From the NCBI RefSeq assembly GCF_045038405.1, contig NZ_CP173660.1, positions 1,116,001 through 1,180,000 of the forward strand: DNA of 64,000 nt, read 5' to 3'. Shown one piece after another: positions 43,822-53,542 of the stretch. The notes under the pieces are model-generated. The model was given only the letters and a program-made list of their open reading frames with translations. It had not been told where the DNA came from and did not search any database. The translations under genes and the position numbers were made by a program. The stretch comes from Sellimonas caecigallum. Lineage in GTDB: Bacteria; Bacillota; Clostridia; Lachnospirales; Lachnospiraceae. The stretch's first letter is position 1. Each line of letters starts with the position of its first letter.

Positions 43822-45579
43822 ATGGATACTTTAAAGCGTTTCATACATTACTATAAGCCGTACCGCACTGTCTTTTTCCTGGATTTGATCTGCGCTACGG
43901 TAATAAGTCTCGTGGATCTTGCCTACCCGCAAATCCTGAGAACTTCTGTCAACACATTGTTTACAAAGGAAAGCTCGGTCATCCTGCGCGCTTTGCTTCC
44001 ACTGGCACTCGGGCTTCTCATCATGTACATCATCCAGAGTCTGTGCAAATACTATGTCAGCTACCAGGGTCATATGATGGGGGCATATATGGAGCGCGAC
44101 ATGCGCCAGCAGCTTTTTGACCACTATGAAAAACTTTCTTTTTCTTATTACAATACACATAACTCCGGCCAGATGATGAGCAAGCTCGTATCCGACCTTT
44201 TTGACATTGCGGAATTCGCACACCACGGCCCGGAGAATCTCTTCATCTCCCTGATCAAGATCATCGGTTCTTTCGTCTTCCTGTTCCTGATCAACTGGAG
44301 ACTGGCGATTCCTCTGGCGATACTTGTCGTCTTCATGTTCGTCTTTTCCATGAGCCAGAACAAACGGATGCAGGCAACCTTCCTGGATAACCGCAAAAAA
44401 ATCGGGGACGTCAATGCCAGCCTGCAGGACACTCTGGCCGGTATCCGTGTCGTTCAGTCTTTTGCAAATGAAGACATAGAGCGAAAAAAATTCAGAAAGA
44501 GCAACCACGGATTTCTTCTCTCCAAAGGGGCTAACTACAACTGCATGGGAAGCTTCATGGGATGGAATCTTTTCTTCCAGGGAATGATGTACCTCGTGAC
44601 TCTTGTCTTCGGCGGCTATCTCATCGCCAAAGGCCAGATGGATCCAAGCGACCTTGCCATGTACGCACTGTACATCGGAATCTTTATCAGCCCAATCCAG
44701 ATTCTTGTGGAATTGACCGAAATGATGCAGAAAGGTCTTTCCGGATTCCGCCGTTTCCTGGAAGTCATGGATACGAAGCCAGATATCAAGGACTCCGAAA
44801 ACGCAAAAGATCTGCACAATGTAAAGGGGCTTGTCTCTTACGAAAACATCTCCTTTTGCTATGCAGACGATGACACGCCTGTCCTTTCCAACGTCTCCTT
44901 CCAGATTCCGGCAGGACGCTCCATCGCACTGGTGGGTCCATCCGGAGGGGGAAAAACAACCATCTGCAACCTTCTGCCGCGTTTTTATGACGTCACAGGC
45001 GGACGGATAACGATTGACGGGCAGGATGTCCGGGATTTGAAATTGAAGTCTCTCCGAAATAATATCGGTATTGTACAGCAGGATGTGTATCTCTTCTGCG
45101 GAACGATCAAGGAAAATATCGCCTACGGAAAGCCGGGCGCCACTATGGAAGAGATCATCGACGCAGCCAAGAAGGCCAACATCCACGATTTCATCGAGGA
45201 ACTTCCGGATGGCTATGACACCTTTGTAGGCGAGCGCGGAACAAGACTTTCCGGCGGACAAAAGCAAAGGATCTCTATCGCCCGCGTATTCCTGAAAAAT
45301 CCTCCGATCCTAATCCTCGATGAGGCTACCAGCGCCCTGGATAATGAGAGCGAACGCCATATACAGAAAAGTCTGGAGGCACTGGCTAAAAACCGGACAA
45401 CGATCACGATCGCACATCGTCTCTCTACGATCCGCAATGCAGACGAAATCATTGTCATCACGGAAAAGGGAATCGCAGAGCGTGGATCCCACACCGAACT
45501 TCTGGAGAAAGACGGCATTTATGCGCATTATTACAAGATGCAGTTTGAGGGATTGGAGACTGACGGGGTTATGGAATAA
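43822..45579 (+). CDS. ABC exporter, fused permease-ATPase (MsbA/LmrA type)
   Basis: A 585-aa half-transporter with six transmembrane segments (residues about 15-320) followed by an ATPase domain: Walker A GPSGGGKTT, signature LSGGQKQR, Walker B ILILDEATSAL, and the H-loop in TIAHRLSTI. It should export lipids, drugs or peptides as a homodimer. ATG 43822 has an excellent AAAGGAGG; the frame open upstream lacks one. It is divergent from the two-component system and probably controlled by it. Confidence 0.93.
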   Translation: MDTLKRFIHYYKPYRTVFFLDLICATVISLVDLAYPQILRTSVNTLFTKESSVILRALLPLALGLLIMYIIQSLCKYYVSYQGHMMGAYMERDMRQQLFDHYEKLSFSYYNTHNSGQMMSKLVSDLFDIAEFAHHGPENLFISLIKIIGSFVFLFLINWRLAIPLAILVVFMFVFSMSQNKRMQATFLDNRKKIGDVNASLQDTLAGIRVVQSFANEDIERKKFRKSNHGFLLSKGANYNCMGSFMGWNLFFQGMMYLVTLVFGGYLIAKGQMDPSDLAMYALYIGIFISPIQILVELTEMMQKGLSGFRRFLEVMDTKPDIKDSENAKDLHNVKGLVSYENISFCYADDDTPVLSNVSFQIPAGRSIALVGPSGGGKTTICNLLPRFYDVTGGRITIDGQDVRDLKLKSLRNNIGIVQQDVYLFCGTIKENIAYGKPGATMEEIIDAAKKANIHDFIEELPDGYDTFVGERGTRLSGGQKQRISIARVFLKNPPILILDEATSALDNESERHIQKSLEALAKNRTTITIAHRLSTIRNADEIIVITEKGIAERGSHTELLEKDGIYAHYYKMQFEGLETDGVME

Positions 45580-45667
45580 CCCTTTACATTAATGACTTCT
45601 TAATAAAATTTCGATTTCTTTTATAAATTTAACACATTTTAGACATATTTATTGGTTATACTAAGTA

Positions 45668-45812
45668 CCAGATAGTTGATTAACACTCACTATCTCCCCC
45701 CTCATAAAGTAAGCACTTCGGGGAACCGAAGTGCGACACTTTACTCTCATTCCTTTAGATAACTATAAAACACGAACCCGCTGGTGTAAAAGCCAGCGGG
45801 TTTGTGTTTTTC
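45668..45812 (+). ncRNA. Candidate small structured RNA
   Basis: Three hairpins in about 145 nt with no reading frame of note. H1 is AGATAGT/ACTATCT (45670-45695). H2 is GCACTTCGG-GGAA-CCGAAGTGC (45713-45734), extended by AAAGT/ACTTT. H3 is a strong terminator. A TATACT box sits 5-10 nt upstream (45657-45662), but no good -35 is seen. It could be an independent RNA, or a leader that ends before the next gene, which has its own promoter at 45814. I do not recognise a known class. Confidence 0.4.
45769..45812 (+). terminator. Strong intrinsic terminator
   Basis: AACACGAACCCGCTGG pairs with CCAGCGGGTTTGTGTT (16 bp, one G-U), followed by TTTC. It ends the candidate RNA or the exporter transcript. 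Confidence 0.88.
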
Positions 45813-45813
45813 G

Positions 45814-45842
45814 TTGACATATATGCCGTCAAATGGTATTTT
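45814..45842 (+). promoter_or_regulatory. Promoter of the 147-aa membrane protein gene
   Basis: TTGACA (45814-45819), 17-nt spacer, TATTTT (45837-45842), directly after the terminator. Confidence 0.65.
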
Positions 45843-45877
45843 TAAATAGTATTATGATGAGGCGGGAGGCGATCAAA

Positions 45878-46321
45878 ATGAGCCATATAACCAAGATATT
45901 TGTTCTTTTGGCATGTGTTTTCATACTGCTTTTTTCTTCATCCGGTTTATTCTTACTAGAAACGTCTTCCGACAAAAACCCGGCTCGATCCTGGCAGGAT
46001 CAGACTGAAGATGACAATTTACCCGTCGTTGTCATTAAGAGCTCCGACGACTCTGTACACACTTTTGACTCTATACGGAATGAACAGGATGTCAAGCATA
46101 TCATATATACTCTGAATCAGAATGTGCTTCGCAACATGGCGCTGTTTCTGGTCTTTATTTTCTGTGCCGTCCTTTACTTCTTATCCATGTGCAAGAGAAA
46201 ATTTCCTTTCCTGCATTATCGACGGCATGCATATTACCTGGCACGATTTCTGTGCGATTTAAATTCCCAAAAAAGCAAAGATGGAAAGAAAAAAGTTCTG
46301 TATCTCCGCTCTGAAAAATAG
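45878..46321 (+). CDS. Two-pass membrane protein, unknown function
   Basis: A 147-aa protein with a hydrophobic segment at about 6-27, an external acidic loop of about 60 residues and a second segment at about 87-105, then a basic cytoplasmic tail (CKRKFPFLHYRRH). No family is recognised. ATG 45878 follows GGGAGG at 7 nt; the frame open upstream lacks a site. It ends 58 nt before the YkvI-like gene and may be cotranscribed with it. Confidence 0.65.
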   Translation: MSHITKIFVLLACVFILLFSSSGLFLLETSSDKNPARSWQDQTEDDNLPVVVIKSSDDSVHTFDSIRNEQDVKHIIYTLNQNVLRNMALFLVFIFCAVLYFLSMCKRKFPFLHYRRHAYYLARFLCDLNSQKSKDGKKKVLYLRSEK

Positions 46322-46379
46322 CGGCGTGTATGATCGCGCGCAAAAAGTACTTACATTACTTATGAAGGAGATTATGAAC

Positions 46380-47522
46380 ATGGAAAATAAAATAAATTGG
46401 AAACGAACGTTGATTCTTGCCGGTGCCGTCATCGCGTTTATCATCGGCTCCGGATTTGCAACCGGACAGGAGATCATCCAGTATTACACCGCTTACGGAG
46501 ATAAAAATATTCTCGTCATCCTCGTCTTCGCCGTGGCTTTTCTCTACTACTGCCTGAATTTTGCGAAAGCAGGAGCAGAACAAAAATTTGAGCATGGAAA
46601 TGACGTATACCGGTATTTCTGCGGGAAATATGTGGGAACATTTTGCGACTACTACTCTACTATATTCTGTTATATGTCTTTTTGGGTCATGGTCGGCGGC
46701 GCTGCGTCCACTTTGAACCAGCAGTACCATCTTCCGCCGTGGGCAGGAGCTGTCATCCTTACCGTACTGGCTGCTGTTACAGTGGCCGGAGGACTGAACT
46801 CCCTCGTAGACGCCATCGGAGCCGTAGGACCGATCATCGTCATCGTCTGCATCCTGATCGGAGTGATCACTTGCATCAATGACGGAAGCCATATTGCCGA
46901 AGGACTTGAAATCATACGTACTGGTGCTTACGCAGGGGCAACCGCGGATGAAACGATCAAAAATGCCGGCCCGAACTGGCTTGTATCCGGTCTATCCTAT
47001 GCCGGATTTACTCTGCTTTGGTTTGCAAGCTTCACAGCTGCCCTGGGCTCCAAAAACAAGAAAAAAGAACTCAATATCGGAATTATCGCCGGTACGCTGA
47101 CTGTCTGTCTTGCCATCGGGTTCATCTCCTTCGGACAGATTGCCAACATCAATACTCCTCTTTCGGGCACGGACAACACCTTTGTCTGGAATGCGGATAT
47201 CCCGGATCTGATTCTGGCCATGAAAATCTGGGAACCATTTTCCGCTATCTTTGCAGTCGTAATCTTCGGAGGTATTTACACGACCGCAGTTCCTCTTCTT
47301 TACAATCCTGCATCCAGGTTTGCAAAAGAAGGGACACCGAGGTTTAAGATTCTTACCGTTATCCTGGCGGTTGTGGGACTGCTTGTAGGACTCTTCCTTC
47401 CGTTCCGTACACTTGTAAATATCATCTATGTTTTAAACGGCTATGTGGGCGCTGTCCTTATACTCTTTATGATCAAAAAGAATATCAGCGATCTCCTGAG
47501 CAAACGCCGCAGACAAGCATAA
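46380..47522 (+). CDS. YkvI-family membrane protein (amino-acid-transporter-like)
   Basis: A 380-aa polytopic protein with about ten transmembrane segments. The first carries GAVIAFIIGSGFATGQE, a glycine-rich unwound helix typical of the LeuT/APC-fold YkvI family; its substrates are not established. AAGGAG lies 9 nt before ATG 46380 (ATG 46374 is possible). The gene ends at a strong bidirectional terminator. Confidence 0.85.
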   Translation: MENKINWKRTLILAGAVIAFIIGSGFATGQEIIQYYTAYGDKNILVILVFAVAFLYYCLNFAKAGAEQKFEHGNDVYRYFCGKYVGTFCDYYSTIFCYMSFWVMVGGAASTLNQQYHLPPWAGAVILTVLAAVTVAGGLNSLVDAIGAVGPIIVIVCILIGVITCINDGSHIAEGLEIIRTGAYAGATADETIKNAGPNWLVSGLSYAGFTLLWFASFTAALGSKNKKKELNIGIIAGTLTVCLAIGFISFGQIANINTPLSGTDNTFVWNADIPDLILAMKIWEPFSAIFAVVIFGGIYTTAVPLLYNPASRFAKEGTPRFKILTVILAVVGLLVGLFLPFRTLVNIIYVLNGYVGAVLILFMIKKNISDLLSKRRRQA

Positions 47523-47570
47523 AAAAAGTACCCAGGCAGCCATATAAACGTGCTGTCTGGGTACTTTTTT
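47521..47570. terminator. Bidirectional terminator
   Basis: AAAAGTACCCAGGCAGC (47524-47540) pairs with GCTGTCTGGGTACTTTT (47552-47568), with A and T runs on the outer sides. It serves the convergent YkvI-like and Trk/Ktr operons. Confidence 0.92.
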
Positions 47571-47591
47571 GTTTTCTTATCTGCCCCTTTA

Positions 47592-48266
47592 TTACTCTCC
47601 GAATGCCTCTTCAAAGGCGTCGATATCTTCTACTTTTCCGATCACGACGATGACATCCCCTTTTTGCAGGCGGTATTCCGGAAGAATCTCAATCGTTGTT
47701 CCGCTTTCATTTCCGATGGCTATGATGTTCATTCGGTATTTTCTGCGGAGCTGGACTTCCTCGATAGACCGTCCCTCGAGGCGTTCCGGAAGGTTTACCT
47801 GACGGATCTCGATACTGTTGTCAAGATCGATGCAGTCTAGGAAATTGTGATTGGACAACAGCCTTTTCCCAAGACGGAATGCCATATCCTTCTCCGGATA
47901 AACAACCTCCGCTCCGATCTTTTTCAGTACCGCGCCCTGCTCTGTGCTGAGAGCTTTGGAAATCACACGAGGAACACCCATCTCGATCACGCACATAGTC
48001 GTGAGGATTCCCACATCCATCTTTTGTCCGATACAGACGATGACGACGTCACAGTTCTGGATGCCGGCTTCCCGCAGCGTTTCGATCCCCAGATCTTTCG
48101 TCACAAAAGCGTAGTCTGTATATTGCCGTAACTCTTTTACTTTGCTCTCATTTTCATCTAATACGATCACTTCTTTCCCGGACTTTGCCAGCGTGATGGC
48201 AAGGGCTGTTCCAAACCTTCCAAGTCCGATCACTCCAAATGACTCTGCTTTTTTATTTTTCTTCAT
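47592..48266 (-). CDS. Potassium uptake regulatory protein TrkA/KtrA
   Basis: A 224-aa cytoplasmic gating subunit with an N-terminal RCK Rossmann fold (GVIGLGRFGTALA) and a C-terminal RCK_C domain (about 140-222). It binds nucleotides and controls the membrane subunit encoded just upstream. ATG 48266 has AAAGGA 8 nt upstream; the 8 codons before it are not needed. One RCK unit, as in KtrA, fits this length. Confidence 0.94.
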   Translation of the reverse strand: MKKNKKAESFGVIGLGRFGTALAITLAKSGKEVIVLDENESKVKELRQYTDYAFVTKDLGIETLREAGIQNCDVVIVCIGQKMDVGILTTMCVIEMGVPRVISKALSTEQGAVLKKIGAEVVYPEKDMAFRLGKRLLSNHNFLDCIDLDNSIEIRQVNLPERLEGRSIEEVQLRRKYRMNIIAIGNESGTTIEILPEYRLQKGDVIVVIGKVEDIDAFEEAFGE

Positions 48267-48290
48267 TTTAGTTTTCCTTTCTTTCTGCAT

Positions 48291-49595
48291 TTATCCAATT
48301 ACAACTGTCTCTTCCGTATATCTGACATTTGGCTGCTGACGGTCTATCCACATGGAGATCAACGTCACGGCCCCCAGTCTTCCTACAAACATCATCAGTA
48401 TAATAACAAGTTTTCCTGCATCACTTAAATACGGAGTAATGCCTGTAGACAATCCTACCGTGCCAAACGCGGAAATCACCTCAAAAAAGATCTGCATAAA
48501 ATCAAATTTTGGCTCCAAAATGCACATGAGAAATACGACCAGGCAGATGACTGCACCTGACAGTATCGTAATACCAAATGCCTTTGTAATACTCTGTTTA
48601 GGAATACTCCTCTTAAATGCATTTGCATCCTCTTTTGTAAACATACTCTTTGTATACTGCACCAGCACAAAAAATGTACTGGTCTTAATTCCGCCTCCCG
48701 TAGATCCCGGAGACGCCCCGATAAACATCAGGATACAGAGGACGAAAAGTCCTGCATTTGTAAATTCTCCAATGGAATAGGTGGAAAATCCCGCCGTCCG
48801 GGCGGACACACTATGAAAAAACGCACCCATCCAGGAAATATTTTCCGTCGCTTTCAAAAGCAGTGTTCCCGCCACGATCAATATAGCGCTCGTCGTGATC
48901 ACGGCTTTTGAATGCAGGGATAACTTGCGGAAATTCCTCATCTTTAATATGTCGAGAATCACAAGGAAACCGATCCCTCCGAAGATGATAAGAAAACAGG
49001 TCGTCATATTCAGCAGAATATTGTCCTGATATGGAATCAGATTTCTCAATCCTCCAAGAATATCAAATCCGGAATTATTAAACGCTGCGATCGAATGGAA
49101 AATACTGATCCCAAGCGCACGCACCGGACTGTAATCCTGCACAAAAACAAGGAAGCTCAAAAACGCACCCACCGCCTCAAAGCACAACGTCATGATGAGT
49201 ACTGCTTTTACAAGCTTCACGATCCCTTTATAATTGTCTATGTTCAACGCTTCTTTTACCAGCAGCCTGCTGCGGATACTTACTCTTTTCCCCGCCGCGA
49301 TCATCAAGCCGACTCCAAGGGAAGTCACGCCCAGACCGCCGATCTGGATCAAAAGAGCGACCACGCCCTGTCCAAACGCAGTAAAATGATCTGCCGTATC
49401 GATGGCAATGAGACCCGTCACACAGACAGCGCTCGTAGAAGTAAACAACGCATCCACAAACGTTACTTCCGCCCCCGGCTTCACGGAACACGGAAGAAGG
49501 AGCAGGAACGCTCCCAACAAAATCACAAGCGCAAATCCTGTTGTGATGATTCTCCCAGGCAACTGCCTCTTTACAACTCTTTTTAAATGTGTCAT
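48291..49595 (-). CDS. Potassium channel-like uptake subunit TrkH/KtrB
   Basis: A 434-aa polytopic protein with the four pseudo-repeats of the Trk/Ktr family; filter-like turns are TSTSAVCVTGL, NSGFDI, SARTAGFST and FGTVGLSTG. It forms the potassium translocation pore with the TrkA/KtrA partner 24 nt downstream. AGGAGGAG precedes ATG 49595. Confidence 0.95.
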   Translation of the reverse strand: MTHLKRVVKRQLPGRIITTGFALVILLGAFLLLLPCSVKPGAEVTFVDALFTSTSAVCVTGLIAIDTADHFTAFGQGVVALLIQIGGLGVTSLGVGLMIAAGKRVSIRSRLLVKEALNIDNYKGIVKLVKAVLIMTLCFEAVGAFLSFLVFVQDYSPVRALGISIFHSIAAFNNSGFDILGGLRNLIPYQDNILLNMTTCFLIIFGGIGFLVILDILKMRNFRKLSLHSKAVITTSAILIVAGTLLLKATENISWMGAFFHSVSARTAGFSTYSIGEFTNAGLFVLCILMFIGASPGSTGGGIKTSTFFVLVQYTKSMFTKEDANAFKRSIPKQSITKAFGITILSGAVICLVVFLMCILEPKFDFMQIFFEVISAFGTVGLSTGITPYLSDAGKLVIILMMFVGRLGAVTLISMWIDRQQPNVRYTEETVVIG

Positions 49596-49621
49596 AACTC
49601 CTCCTGCCTTATTTCAAATGT

Positions 49622-50038
49622 TTAGAATATCGGGCACTCTCTTTTCTTTCCATCCTTGTCTTTCTGCACAAACAGCAGCTTCAAAAACCGTTCTGAATAA
49701 AAAACCCGAAGATGATACCGCCGAAAAATCCCTTTACACCGATCGACAATCACAATTATCATAGAAAAAAGCGGTACAAAAAAAAGAGCCCGGTTCTTCG
49801 CGGAGCCCGGTCGTGTACTATATATCCCATATTTTGTTTGTAGATCTGTCTGCATATCTTTTGAAAAATGAAGTCCATCATTCTGCCCATTTTTCATGAC
49901 ATCCAGTGCGTCCTTCGAATAATCGCACCTGCCGGCACCCGCACCGCTGCAAATATTTCCAGCAGCCATGCCCAGGAAACTACAGCAAAACACGACCAAT
50001 GTCCACACTGCGATCCATTTCTTCCCTTTGGAAATCAT
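49622..50038 (-). CDS. Small membrane protein, unknown function
   Basis: A 138-aa protein with two hydrophobic segments (about 8-28 and 83-99), a Cys pair and a Gly/Ala-rich external stretch between, and a basic cytoplasmic C-terminus. ATG 50038 has AGGGAG at good spacing; an upstream ATG at 50104 falls in a hairpin and is not used. It ends 26 nt before the potassium operon and may be part of it. No family recognised. Confidence 0.5.
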   Translation of the reverse strand: MISKGKKWIAVWTLVVFCCSFLGMAAGNICSGAGAGRCDYSKDALDVMKNGQNDGLHFSKDMQTDLQTKYGIYSTRPGSAKNRALFFVPLFSMIIVIVDRCKGIFRRYHLRVFYSERFLKLLFVQKDKDGKKRECPIF

Positions 50039-50055
50039 CGTATTCTTCTCCCTAA

Positions 50056-50096
50056 ATATATGCGCCAAAGCCTGCGTAAGGCCCTCGCGCATATAT
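50056..50096. repeat. Perfect inverted repeat upstream of the small membrane gene
   Basis: ATATATGCGC (50056-50065) and GCGCATATAT (50087-50096) form a perfect 10-bp dyad around an inner GCCT/AGGC stem. On the minus strand it sits just 5' of the ribosome site. Confidence 0.6.
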
Positions 50097-50195
50097 CTCT
50101 TCATTCAGCCTGTTAAGGCTGGTTCATTTCATCATGACCAACATATCACTAACTCTATTCTTTGTCAATACAGCAAAATTATTCTTAATGAATTC

Positions 50196-50948
50196 TTACA
50201 GATCTGCCATCCGCCCGATGATTTCCTGATAGAATGCCTCCTGACTTCTCCCTCTCTTCAGATTATCCAGGATCAGGCCGTCTTTCAGCAAAATAATCCT
50301 GCCGCAGTAGCTTGCCATCTGCGGATCGTGCGTTACCATGACGATCGTCTTTTTAAACTCCTGATTGATCCGTGTCAGTGCATCGATCACGATTTTTCCG
50401 GATTTCGAATCCAGGTTCCCTGTCGGTTCGTCCGCCAGGATCAGGTCTGGATCATTGATCAGCGCGCGGCAGATGGCCACCCTCTGCTTCTCCCCGCCTG
50501 ACAGCTCATATGGGTTCTTCTTAAGCAAGTGCGAGATCTGGAACTGTTCTGCATACTTTGCTGCCGCCTTTGTCATAACGTCCACGTTCTCTTTCCCCAG
50601 AATCATCGGCAGCATGATGTTTTCCTCTACCGACAGACTATCCATCAGGTAGAAGTCCTGGAAAATAAATCCGATCTGGGTCCTGCGGATATCTGCCAGC
50701 TCATCCCCATACAGATCGCTTGTATCCTTCTCCATAAAGCGGACCGCACCGGCTGTCTGCCTGTCGATCATCCCAAGCACCTTGAGAAGGGTCGTTTTCC
50801 CGCAGCCGGATTTCCCCATGATTCCTACGAACTCTCCTTCCTCCACGGAAAAATCCAGACCTTTCAGGACCTTGATATCTTCCTCACTCTTCTTGCCCGC
50901 TATTTTCTGATAGTTTCGGATCAGATCTTTTACTTCCAGTACATGCAT
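50196..50948 (-). CDS. ABC transporter ATPase (MacB/BceA type)
   Basis: A 250-aa ATPase of the LolD/MacB/BceA group: Walker A GKSGCGKTT, Q-loop, signature LSGGEKQR and Walker B LILADEPTG. ATG 50948 follows AGAGGAAG and starts 17 nt after the permease; the much longer upstream frame overlaps the permease and is not used. With the FtsX-like permease it could resist an antimicrobial peptide or detect envelope stress; no BceRS-like pair is adjacent. Confidence 0.92.
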   Translation of the reverse strand: MHVLEVKDLIRNYQKIAGKKSEEDIKVLKGLDFSVEEGEFVGIMGKSGCGKTTLLKVLGMIDRQTAGAVRFMEKDTSDLYGDELADIRRTQIGFIFQDFYLMDSLSVEENIMLPMILGKENVDVMTKAAAKYAEQFQISHLLKKNPYELSGGEKQRVAICRALINDPDLILADEPTGNLDSKSGKIVIDALTRINQEFKKTIVMVTHDPQMASYCGRIILLKDGLILDNLKRGRSQEAFYQEIIGRMADL

Positions 50949-50965
50949 CTTTTCTTCCTCTCTTT

Positions 50966-53497
50966 CTATTTCTCTTTTTCCACATATCGCCATACATTCC
51001 TTTTGTGCAGAAGATACAAAAGCAGCCACAGCAGCCCATATGCCGCACAAAAGATCCCAGCCGTTCCCATATACTGTAAAACTTCTCTCACGGTAAACAA
51101 CCTTGCCCTCACTGTCAAGGCGGTAAAGATCACTCCTCCCACACTGCCTGCAATCAATGGTATCAGCAGATATACTTTCATCTGCCACAGGATCCTCTGC
51201 TTTCTTTCCTTCTCTTTCATCCCCATCTGCTTCAGAAATGCATTCTCCCATCTCCAGACATTCTCTTCTTCCTTTATCTTAACTGTATACTGGAAGACTG
51301 CCATGACAGTCAGAAGTATCAGTATGAAACCGTACGCTGTCCGGGTAAACCAGATCTCTGACTCTGTATTGCTCATCATCTGGCTTTTTTCATAAAACGG
51401 CTGGATTGTCCGGTCCCACATCTGATCAAAGACATATTTCTCCCTCAGATAACCCAGATCCTCTGCCGCCTGCCTGCTCTTCCCTTCTGGAAGTTCCATA
51501 CACACAAGCATCGTCGGCCCTTCAGTCATGTTCTTTTCTTCTGCATACGGGTACATCCTCCATTCTTTGACATCCGCACTTTCCCTTTCCTCCCAGTGAT
51601 CGCGGTTGTACTTCGTCATTTCCTTCCACACTGTGTCAAAATAAGTATCCGACAGTACGATCAGATTTTCCTGCATTCCCTGATGAAAACTTCCGATAAG
51701 GCTTGCACGTTCTTCACTTTTAATCTCTCTTTCCGGGTAGATATTCCGATAATCCCCCGTGTTATAATACGACAACGGCTGCCCAAATCTCAGATGTTTT
51801 TTCAGCCGGCTGGTATCCCAGTCAATGGTATGCGTCTTTACCGACAGATCCTGCTGGCAGACCACATGCATTTCTTCCCCCGTAAGCCCCAGCGGTTCCA
51901 CGTCGTACCCTGCCTTCTCCTTCAGGGAAAGGTAGGACGATTCCGATATGGCAATATGCTGCCCCTGCGGCCACTGAACCGGCCGCGTTCCTCCCCATGC
52001 GTAAAGTTTGTCACTTCCATAAATGGAAGTCATCCGCACCATAGGATACATCCCGTCGATGTCCTGCCTCATGGCAGAACTTAAAAACGGAGTGGAAAAA
52101 ACCGCCAGGATAAAAAACTGCAGCGCCGCCATATAGAACAGCACGCCTGTGTTTCTCCAAAACCGATGATAAAACGGAACCGTCGTCAAAAGCTGCCGGT
52201 AATAAGTTTCTTTCTTTTCCCTTCTCTTGAGCCAAAACCCCAGGCCGCCTGCCAGCAAAAAGAATGTCCCAAGGATCGGAAGCAGATAGATCCCCATAGT
52301 CTCTGTCCATCCACGTACTCCAAACCATACCATACTTACAAGGTAAAGGAAGAGGCCGCCTGCCATCCATCGCCCAAGTCTTTCCCTTAGACGTTTCTCT
52401 TTTCGGATCTCCTCATTTCGGTCGGTAGATCGTCCTAAAGATAAAAAGTTATCCTGGTTGAAAGCCAGCCCCAGGATCATCAGAATCACATAGGCCAGCA
52501 CCCCTATCCCAAACTGTTTCAGACTGACCGCCGGAGGAAGAGATATATTTCCCTGATACCCTTGTTCCAGCTGATTTCTCAAAAGCGCGGCTCCTCCCAT
52601 ACCGATCGGTATACCTATAAAAAGCGCAAGCAGACTATTTAAAATATATTCTACCAAAAAAATCCGGTAAGATGTATGCCGTCTCATCCCAAGAATGACC
52701 ATGAGACGGAACTCCTTTTTCTGTTCCTTGATATACCAGGATATGATGATGGTAATCATGAGGATGCTAAGTACCATGACGATCATTCCAAGATCACGGA
52801 ACAGACGGTAGAGACCCTCGCCCATCAAAAGACTCTGATCTCCCTTGCCTCCGTAGATCTGCTCCGTCATCTGGTACACGGCCAGCACAATGTAGAGGCA
52901 GACCGCAGACAGTATCGCCGCCAGCGTTAAAACGCCCTGCTCTTTCCAGTGATACCGGAAGTTTTTCCGGATAACCTGGTAGAAGTTCCTGGAATACTTT
53001 CCTGGAAAGTAATTGGCACGTTTCAGATGTTCTTTTTCTTCTTTCTCCTGTACTTTGGATTTCTGATACTCTTCTTCTATTTCATCTTTCTGCTCCAGAT
53101 AAAGAACGATCATACATTCCAGTAAGGAAAACACAATATAGTAAAGCGGAAAACTCAGATAAGGAAGGGGATTCATCATCTGTGAAAAAACAGGTATCGC
53201 CAGACACGACACCAAAAGTGTAATCTTCGGAAGATAAAAACACCACTCTCCACTTTTTCCCTTTTTCAGCCATATCGTCCGGAACAAATACAAAAATGTA
53301 AAAATCATGACACAGAAGAAAATGATATAATCCGGATGAAAGGTTCTCTCCCTGATCAGCTTCCAAATGACGCTCCAGAAAAACAGATTTTCTCCTGCAA
53401 TATGAAATTTCATAATAAAAATCGGCAAGGTCAATATAATCCCGTTGACCATCTGTATCATCCTGATACGCTTCCTGATTCTCTCCTCACGCTCCAT
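50966..53497 (-). CDS. FtsX-like ABC permease, large
   Basis: An 843-aa membrane protein. It has four N-terminal membrane segments, a first FtsX-type core (about 190-360), two more segments (about 375-430), a large external domain (about 480-700) and a final FtsX-type segment set (about 715-835). The external domain and two cores resemble the MacB/BceB arrangement of lipid- or peptide-acting permeases. GGGGGATC precedes ATG 53497. It is in an operon with the ATPase 17 nt downstream. Its promoter region resembles the one upstream of the ABC-2 gene cluster at 58.5 kb. Confidence 0.85.
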   Translation of the reverse strand: MEREERIRKRIRMIQMVNGIILTLPIFIMKFHIAGENLFFWSVIWKLIRERTFHPDYIIFFCVMIFTFLYLFRTIWLKKGKSGEWCFYLPKITLLVSCLAIPVFSQMMNPLPYLSFPLYYIVFSLLECMIVLYLEQKDEIEEEYQKSKVQEKEEKEHLKRANYFPGKYSRNFYQVIRKNFRYHWKEQGVLTLAAILSAVCLYIVLAVYQMTEQIYGGKGDQSLLMGEGLYRLFRDLGMIVMVLSILMITIIISWYIKEQKKEFRLMVILGMRRHTSYRIFLVEYILNSLLALFIGIPIGMGGAALLRNQLEQGYQGNISLPPAVSLKQFGIGVLAYVILMILGLAFNQDNFLSLGRSTDRNEEIRKEKRLRERLGRWMAGGLFLYLVSMVWFGVRGWTETMGIYLLPILGTFFLLAGGLGFWLKRREKKETYYRQLLTTVPFYHRFWRNTGVLFYMAALQFFILAVFSTPFLSSAMRQDIDGMYPMVRMTSIYGSDKLYAWGGTRPVQWPQGQHIAISESSYLSLKEKAGYDVEPLGLTGEEMHVVCQQDLSVKTHTIDWDTSRLKKHLRFGQPLSYYNTGDYRNIYPEREIKSEERASLIGSFHQGMQENLIVLSDTYFDTVWKEMTKYNRDHWEERESADVKEWRMYPYAEEKNMTEGPTMLVCMELPEGKSRQAAEDLGYLREKYVFDQMWDRTIQPFYEKSQMMSNTESEIWFTRTAYGFILILLTVMAVFQYTVKIKEEENVWRWENAFLKQMGMKEKERKQRILWQMKVYLLIPLIAGSVGGVIFTALTVRARLFTVREVLQYMGTAGIFCAAYGLLWLLLYLLHKRNVWRYVEKEK

Positions 53498-53542
53498 ACA
53501 GATCCCCCTCTGTTTATATGTGTATTTTATACAAACATATTA

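Noticed and set aside
43831..45267. A 478-codon open frame antisense to the ABC exporter
   Set aside because: It mirrors the exporter's codons, has no ribosome site and no recognisable protein features; the exporter on the other strand has all family motifs.
45668..45812. A riboswitch for the 147-aa membrane gene
   Set aside because: The downstream gene has its own promoter after the terminator, so a leader-type switch is unlikely; kept only as a candidate independent RNA.
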